From Trachelipus rathkii (taxonomy: Eukaryota; Arthropoda; Malacostraca; Isopoda; Trachelipodidae): a stretch of DNA of 19,551 nt. The notes below the pieces were generated by a model. That model ran no database searches. It was not told where the DNA came from and saw only the letters and a program-made list of their open reading frames with translations. Below are positions 15,795 to 19,551 of the stretch, one piece after another (the stretch's first letter is position 1; the number at the start of each line of letters is the position of its first letter). Made by a program: the position numbers and the translations under genes. Location of the stretch: NCBI GenBank assembly GCA_015478945.1, contig JABUQX010088841.1, positions 17,501 to 37,051 on the forward strand, read 5' to 3'.

Positions 15795-16001
15795 TTGTAT
15801 AAATTTTCAACACAAAAAGGTGTTCCAAAGTTAATAGAAACTATGGTTATTGGTTTTCCCAAAACAAATTACAAACAAATTTACAAATGGGTGACAGAAG
15901 AAAAATTCCCCATTATAGCTATTAGAAAAGAGCTACTTAATATAGAGTGTGAAAAGTGTGAAAATAATAAAAAAAATTTTAGAGACATTTATAATATATA
16001 A
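15795..16001 (+). CDS. Small open frame in the second leader, unknown
   Basis: 68 codons, lysine-, isoleucine- and glutamate-rich, ending after a CEKCEN motif. I recognise no family. The frame is broken in the first copy (about 1430-1640), although the segment from KWVTEE to LLNIEC is still visible there at the nucleotide level. The composition is more protein-like than the flanking poly-A/T. It could be a decayed captured fragment, an upstream peptide frame or chance. Confidence 0.25.
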   Translation: MYKFSTQKGVPKLIETMVIGFPKTNYKQIYKWVTEEKFPIIAIRKELLNIECEKCENNKKNFRDIYNI

Positions 16002-17173
16002 AGAATATATTAAATTAATTTTTGATTAATGACATTATTATCTTCATTATTGTATGTTTTTTTTTTGTTTTTTTTTTTTAAAAGGCAAAAATTACTTAAA
16101 ATAATATAAAAAATTTTTTTATTTATTTTTTTTTTTGTATAGGGTTCCCTGAAGGAAAGTTTTTTTTTAAGAATAATATACTAGAAAAATTATGCGCAAA
16201 TTGACCACTGTAATTAATTATTAGGATAGACTAATTAATTTTTTTTTATTTGACTAAATGATAGTATAGATTTAGAGAATCAGTTTAGTGAAAACCGTTT
16301 TCCTTAATTACCATTAGTTAAGTAATTAGAGCTAGTTAAAGATTGGTAAACTCAAAAACAGCAGACAGAGGAAGATAAGACAAGTTTCAGAAAAAGTTGT
16401 TATAAAAAACGTGCGTTAGTAAATTTGTTATATTCATTCAATAATATGTGAATCGAATAGTAAAGGGGACAAGAGAAAGGAGTTGAGGGATAAAAGAAAA
16501 AATTGGCATTGGATGGGGAATTGCCTCCAGAGCGGAGGGAAGGGAAATTTGTCGCTGAATGGGAGAATTGCAGGGGAAGGGATTTTACCTCCAAAGAGTA
16601 AAGTGAGGGATTGAAATCTTGGCTCAATCGATCCCCTCATTTCTTCATTCACTCTTACCCCCACTCATTTCTTCGTTCATTTTTTTTCCCTCATTTCTTT
16701 CTTTTCTCGCGCGACATTTTATGGCACACACAACAACACACACACACACATTGTTTTTATTATATATATATATATATCTATATATATATATACTATACTA
16801 TATATTATATATATATAATTAATTATATATATAGTATATAATATATATATATACATATATATATATATATTCGTTTTATTTTATTAATAATAAATTTATT
16901 ATTACTTTTTCATTATTATTATTTACTAATCATATTTGACGTAGCCCCGCGAATATTTTCAGGTGGTAAAATTGCGATTTCGGTTATTTTTAACCCGGTT
17001 TTTTTTAAACCCGTTTTTTTTGTGAAGGCTTAAGAAGCCAAGTGTTTTTTTTTTGAGTGAATTAAAAAATAAGTTTTTTTTCAATTATCAGAAATCCGTA
17101 ACTTAGCGAAAAGTTAATTAATAATTACCAAAGTGAGGTAAAACCTTTTGGACAAGGCCCAGGCCACCCAGAC

Positions 17174-17304
17174 AAGGTCACTTTGACCAAAGGTCACCAA
17201 AGGTCACCAAAGGTCACCAAAGGTCACCAAAGGTCACCAAAGGTCACCAAAGGTCAAAAGGTCACCAAAGGTCACCAAAGGTCACCAAAGGTCACGAAAG
17301 GTCA
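17174..17304 (+). repeat. Tandem array of 10-bp AAAGGTCACC units (second leader)
   Basis: AAAGGTCA starts at 17189, 17199, 17209, 17219, 17229, 17239, 17249, then 17257, 17267, 17277, 17287 and 17297: seven plus five copies, one more than in the first leader. The single 8-bp step is kept at the same place in the array, and the CG variant near the right end is kept too. Confidence 0.9.
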
Positions 17305-17752
17305 AATTGCCCAAATTGACCCAAAATACAGAAAATTATTATATTTTTGATCTAAAACATTAGAAATTGTTTTCTTTGACCTAAAAAATAACAGAATTGT
17401 TATATTTAGCTACAGAAAAATTGAAAATTTATTTTACTGACCTGTAATATTTTAAAAATTATTCTACTGCAACAGAGATTATAAAAACCACAATTTATAA
17501 CAGAATTGAAAAAATAAATTTGTTGGTATGTAAATTGGATTGATTCACCTCAGAGACAGAACATGACACTTTGAAAGAACTTGAAGAACAGTAGAAAACT
17601 AAGTTAAGCTTTGACAAGAACAAATAAGTTGACGCTTAACATTTTTAAGAACACACTCCGACTAGAAAAGGGAATAACTGTTTCTTAATTATTAATTACA
17701 GTGGCAAAGAATTAATTAAATATAATTATCAAATAGAACTTTGATATTTTTT

Positions 17753-17941
17753 AAATAATTTTGAAAGAAAATTATTTTTATTTTTGAAAATAGAACTTTA
17801 ATATTTTTTAAATAATTTTGAAAGAAAATTATTTTTATTTGTGAACTTTGAACTTTGATTTTTTTTTTAATAATTTTGAAAGAAAATTATTTTTATTTTT
17901 GAACTTTGAAATTTTTAAATAATTTTAAAAGAAAATTATTT
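17753..17941 (+). repeat. Four AT-rich hairpins in tandem before gag (second leader)
   Basis: Stems AAATAATTTT/AAAATTATTT lie at 17753-17777, 17810-17834 and 17917-17941 (10 bp each), and 17869-17891 is a 9-bp version. Loops are GAAAG three times and AAAAG once. Spacing is about 48-59 bases. Stems are perfect while the intervening sequence varies. Confidence 0.8.
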
Positions 17942-18280
17942 TTAATTTTGAACATAGAATCAAAAGTGATTAAATTTTTAAATTTAAATTTAATAGTGAA
18001 TAACTATAGACAGTTTTTAAATTTAATAGTGAATAAATATTTTCTTTGAACATAGAAAATTTTTTGGAAAATATTTGAAAACAGTTTGAATATTTTTGAA
18101 AACTTTGAAAAAATATTTTTGAAAACTTAGTGTTTTTTTTTTGAAAACTTTGAAAAATATTTTGAGACTTTAGTTTTTTTTTATTTTTTAGAAACAGTTT
18201 GAGAACTTAGTTTTTTTTGAAACACTATAGTGTTGTGTTTTGTTTTGATTTGATTAACTTGAATTAATTAAAGTTTAATC

Positions 18281-19551
18281 ATGGCTATGTTTGAACCAAT
18301 AGTCTTTACAGTCTTCATATTATCAACATTGTTTATCATTCTCTGCTACCTGGTTCAAAGGGCTATAGCCGGACCAGTTGACCCTAATGGAGCTTCAGGA
18401 GGAGCTGAAGGGAATAATAAAGACTTAGAAAATAATGATTCAACAGAGAGCAAGGATGAGGACATGGATGATACAAATAAAGAAGACAATACAGAAGATG
18501 TTAATAAAGAAGAAGAACATGATGTAACAGAAGTAAAGACTACTGACGGACAGAAAACAGAAGAGAACAAAGGAGCAAAACCCAAGATAAGGGAACCCAC
18601 ACAAAAGGATATGGGACTTCCTCCAGTATATCTACCTCCTTCTAACATTGATACAATGTCGTTAAACCCAAATCAGAGAACAGCTTGGGACTGGCATCAA
18701 CCAGGAAATACAGAAAATACAGCAAGAATACCTAAGGTGCTCCAAAAGACGAATGTTTTGGACAATACTTTTAATATACATTTAAATGCATCGGGGGCCA
18801 CTCCCCTTCAAATAAAAAGAAAACTTATCCTTCCTGGAATGGCCAAACAGAAATATTTAACAATAGAAGTGAGTTTAGTGGAACTTGGGGACAGACCCAA
18901 GCAAGTGATACTCTATATGGAGGACAACCTCAGAATCCGTGGGGACCAGCCCAAAATACTTTAAATAATCCTTTAAATATGCAGCCACCTTACACAGGCT
19001 GGCAACAACCCCTTCCTACAATGCAACCTGGTTACAATCCATACCCATATGGACCCCCTTATGGAGGATATTATCCCAACGCTGCGTATGCCCCTCCACT
19101 TCCAGAATTGCCTAAAGAATTAAAATTGTATGGAAGAAACACCAAGACCCAAGTTTGGGTAGGCATTAAATTTGAGGATTACCTTTCAACGTTCCAAAGA
19201 AGATACGCCACGTTAGGCCTAATAACTGAAAGACAGAAAATAGACTATGCTAAGACTACAATCTCTTCTGATTTCACATCCGAAGCCCGCCAATATATTC
19301 TCAAGGATAATAGCTTTTTCTAGGTGCAAGAACCTAGAAGACTTCTTGATCCAATTAAAGATTTTTCTCAAGCCAGAAAAAACCGAGACAATCTTCTGTT
19401 TATTGAAACAATTCATGAAATTTCAAAGGAGACCACATGTAACTCTTACTGAATTCATGTTGGACTTGAAGAATCTCCTTTGGGAATATCAGAGAAAACT
19501 CATAGATATTGAGACTTCCTTTGGATTTACTTCTCAACAGATAAATATCTT
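18281..19551 (+). CDS. gag: gag, second copy, 5' part, runs off the window
   Basis: ATG 18281 follows the leader acceptor. The first open frame (18281-18964, 227 codons) starts with an uncharged hydrophobic span at residues 7-25, followed by Q-R, which reads as a membrane anchor. Next come a strongly acidic region (about 50-90), PPVY at 114-117 (nt 18620-18631, a PPxY late-domain motif) and a more ordinary stretch. The Gag sequence then passes to the -1 frame, most likely at TTTAAAT 18781-18787, and gives a Q/N/G/P/Y-rich linker and a capsid-like helical domain up to TAG 19321-19323. From 19322 the capsid sequence goes on in the next frame to the window end without a stop. A T5 run near 19316 is the likely place of that second shift. 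Only the first shift is shared with the first copy, so the second is more probably error or recent mutation. Confidence 0.8.
18781..18806 (+). promoter_or_regulatory. Candidate -1 frameshift site, second gag
   Basis: T TTA AAT is in the same phase as at 4434, with the same 5-nt spacer and GGGG/CCCC mini-stem. It is identical in the two copies. Confidence 0.4.

Larger units (their letters stand above)
15415..18280 (+). other. Untranslated leader, second copy
   Basis: It parallels 1044-3934 and keeps the TATAAAA/TCATTC pair (16401-16439), TA tract (16760-16871), 10-bp array (17174-17304), hairpin array (17753-17941) and the poly-T/TAG acceptor (18190-18191). A 50-bp piece with a TTTTTTTTGCAG site near 3400-3410 in the first copy is absent here, so that acceptor is not essential. 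Confidence 0.7.
14370..19551 (+). mobile_element. Second copy of the element, 5' part only (LTR, leader, gag start)
   Basis: The sequence from 14370 to the window end repeats 1-5218 in order and strand. The offset drifts from 14369 to 14333 through indels. Gag nucleotides differ by only a few substitutions outside the indel-rich patches. The copy runs off the window inside gag. Confidence 0.92.

Noticed and set aside
18355..18648. Antisense Ser-rich frame in the second gag
   Set aside because: Complement of the Glu/Asp-rich gag codons; no domain.

Overview
The window is AT-rich eukaryotic DNA that is almost entirely one large Ty3/gypsy-type endogenous retrovirus (errantivirus-like, with an env gene) on the + strand, plus the beginning of a second copy joined to it head to tail. 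The insect-errantivirus style Env (RYKR furin-type site, long membrane-anchored part) and the gypsy-type Pol point to an arthropod host. I cannot name the species. No host gene, tRNA, rRNA or CRISPR array was recognised.

Layout: 1-1025 is the 5' LTR, with its left end cut off by the window edge. 1026 onward is a primer binding site. 1044-3934 is an unusually long untranslated leader with a (TA)n tract, an array of 10-bp AAAGGTCACC repeats and a set of AT-rich hairpins. 3935-6057 is gag (broken). 6054-10997 is pol: protease, RT and RNase H, then integrase and a charged proline-rich tail, broken by frame changes. 10998-11893 is an AT-rich gap with splice-acceptor-like sites. 11894-13870 is env, broken only near its N-terminus. 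13871-14369 is the 3' untranslated region with a purine-rich tract. 14370-15396 is an LTR shared with the next copy. 15397-18280 is a second leader, and 18281-19551 is a second, better preserved gag start. The period is about 14.35 kb (offset 14369 at the LTR, 14347 in gag, 14333 at the window end), so this is an LTR-internal-LTR-internal tandem, or an assembly of one.

How the parts would work together: the LTR supplies transcription and polyadenylation signals, and a spliced leader probably feeds gag. Gag carries a hydrophobic N-terminal segment, a PPVY late-domain motif, a Q/N/G/P-rich linker, a capsid-like domain and a degenerate zinc-binding region. Pol would be made by a -1 frameshift at AAATTTT. 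Env would come from a spliced mRNA. The most interesting elements are the putative membrane-anchored Gag, a second possible -1 frameshift signal inside gag, the nuclear-receptor-like 10-bp array and the hairpin array before gag.

Caution: the first gag copy contains dense clusters of single-base insertions and deletions relative to the second copy. Uncorrected long-read error is as plausible as real decay, so calls of 'broken' are provisional.
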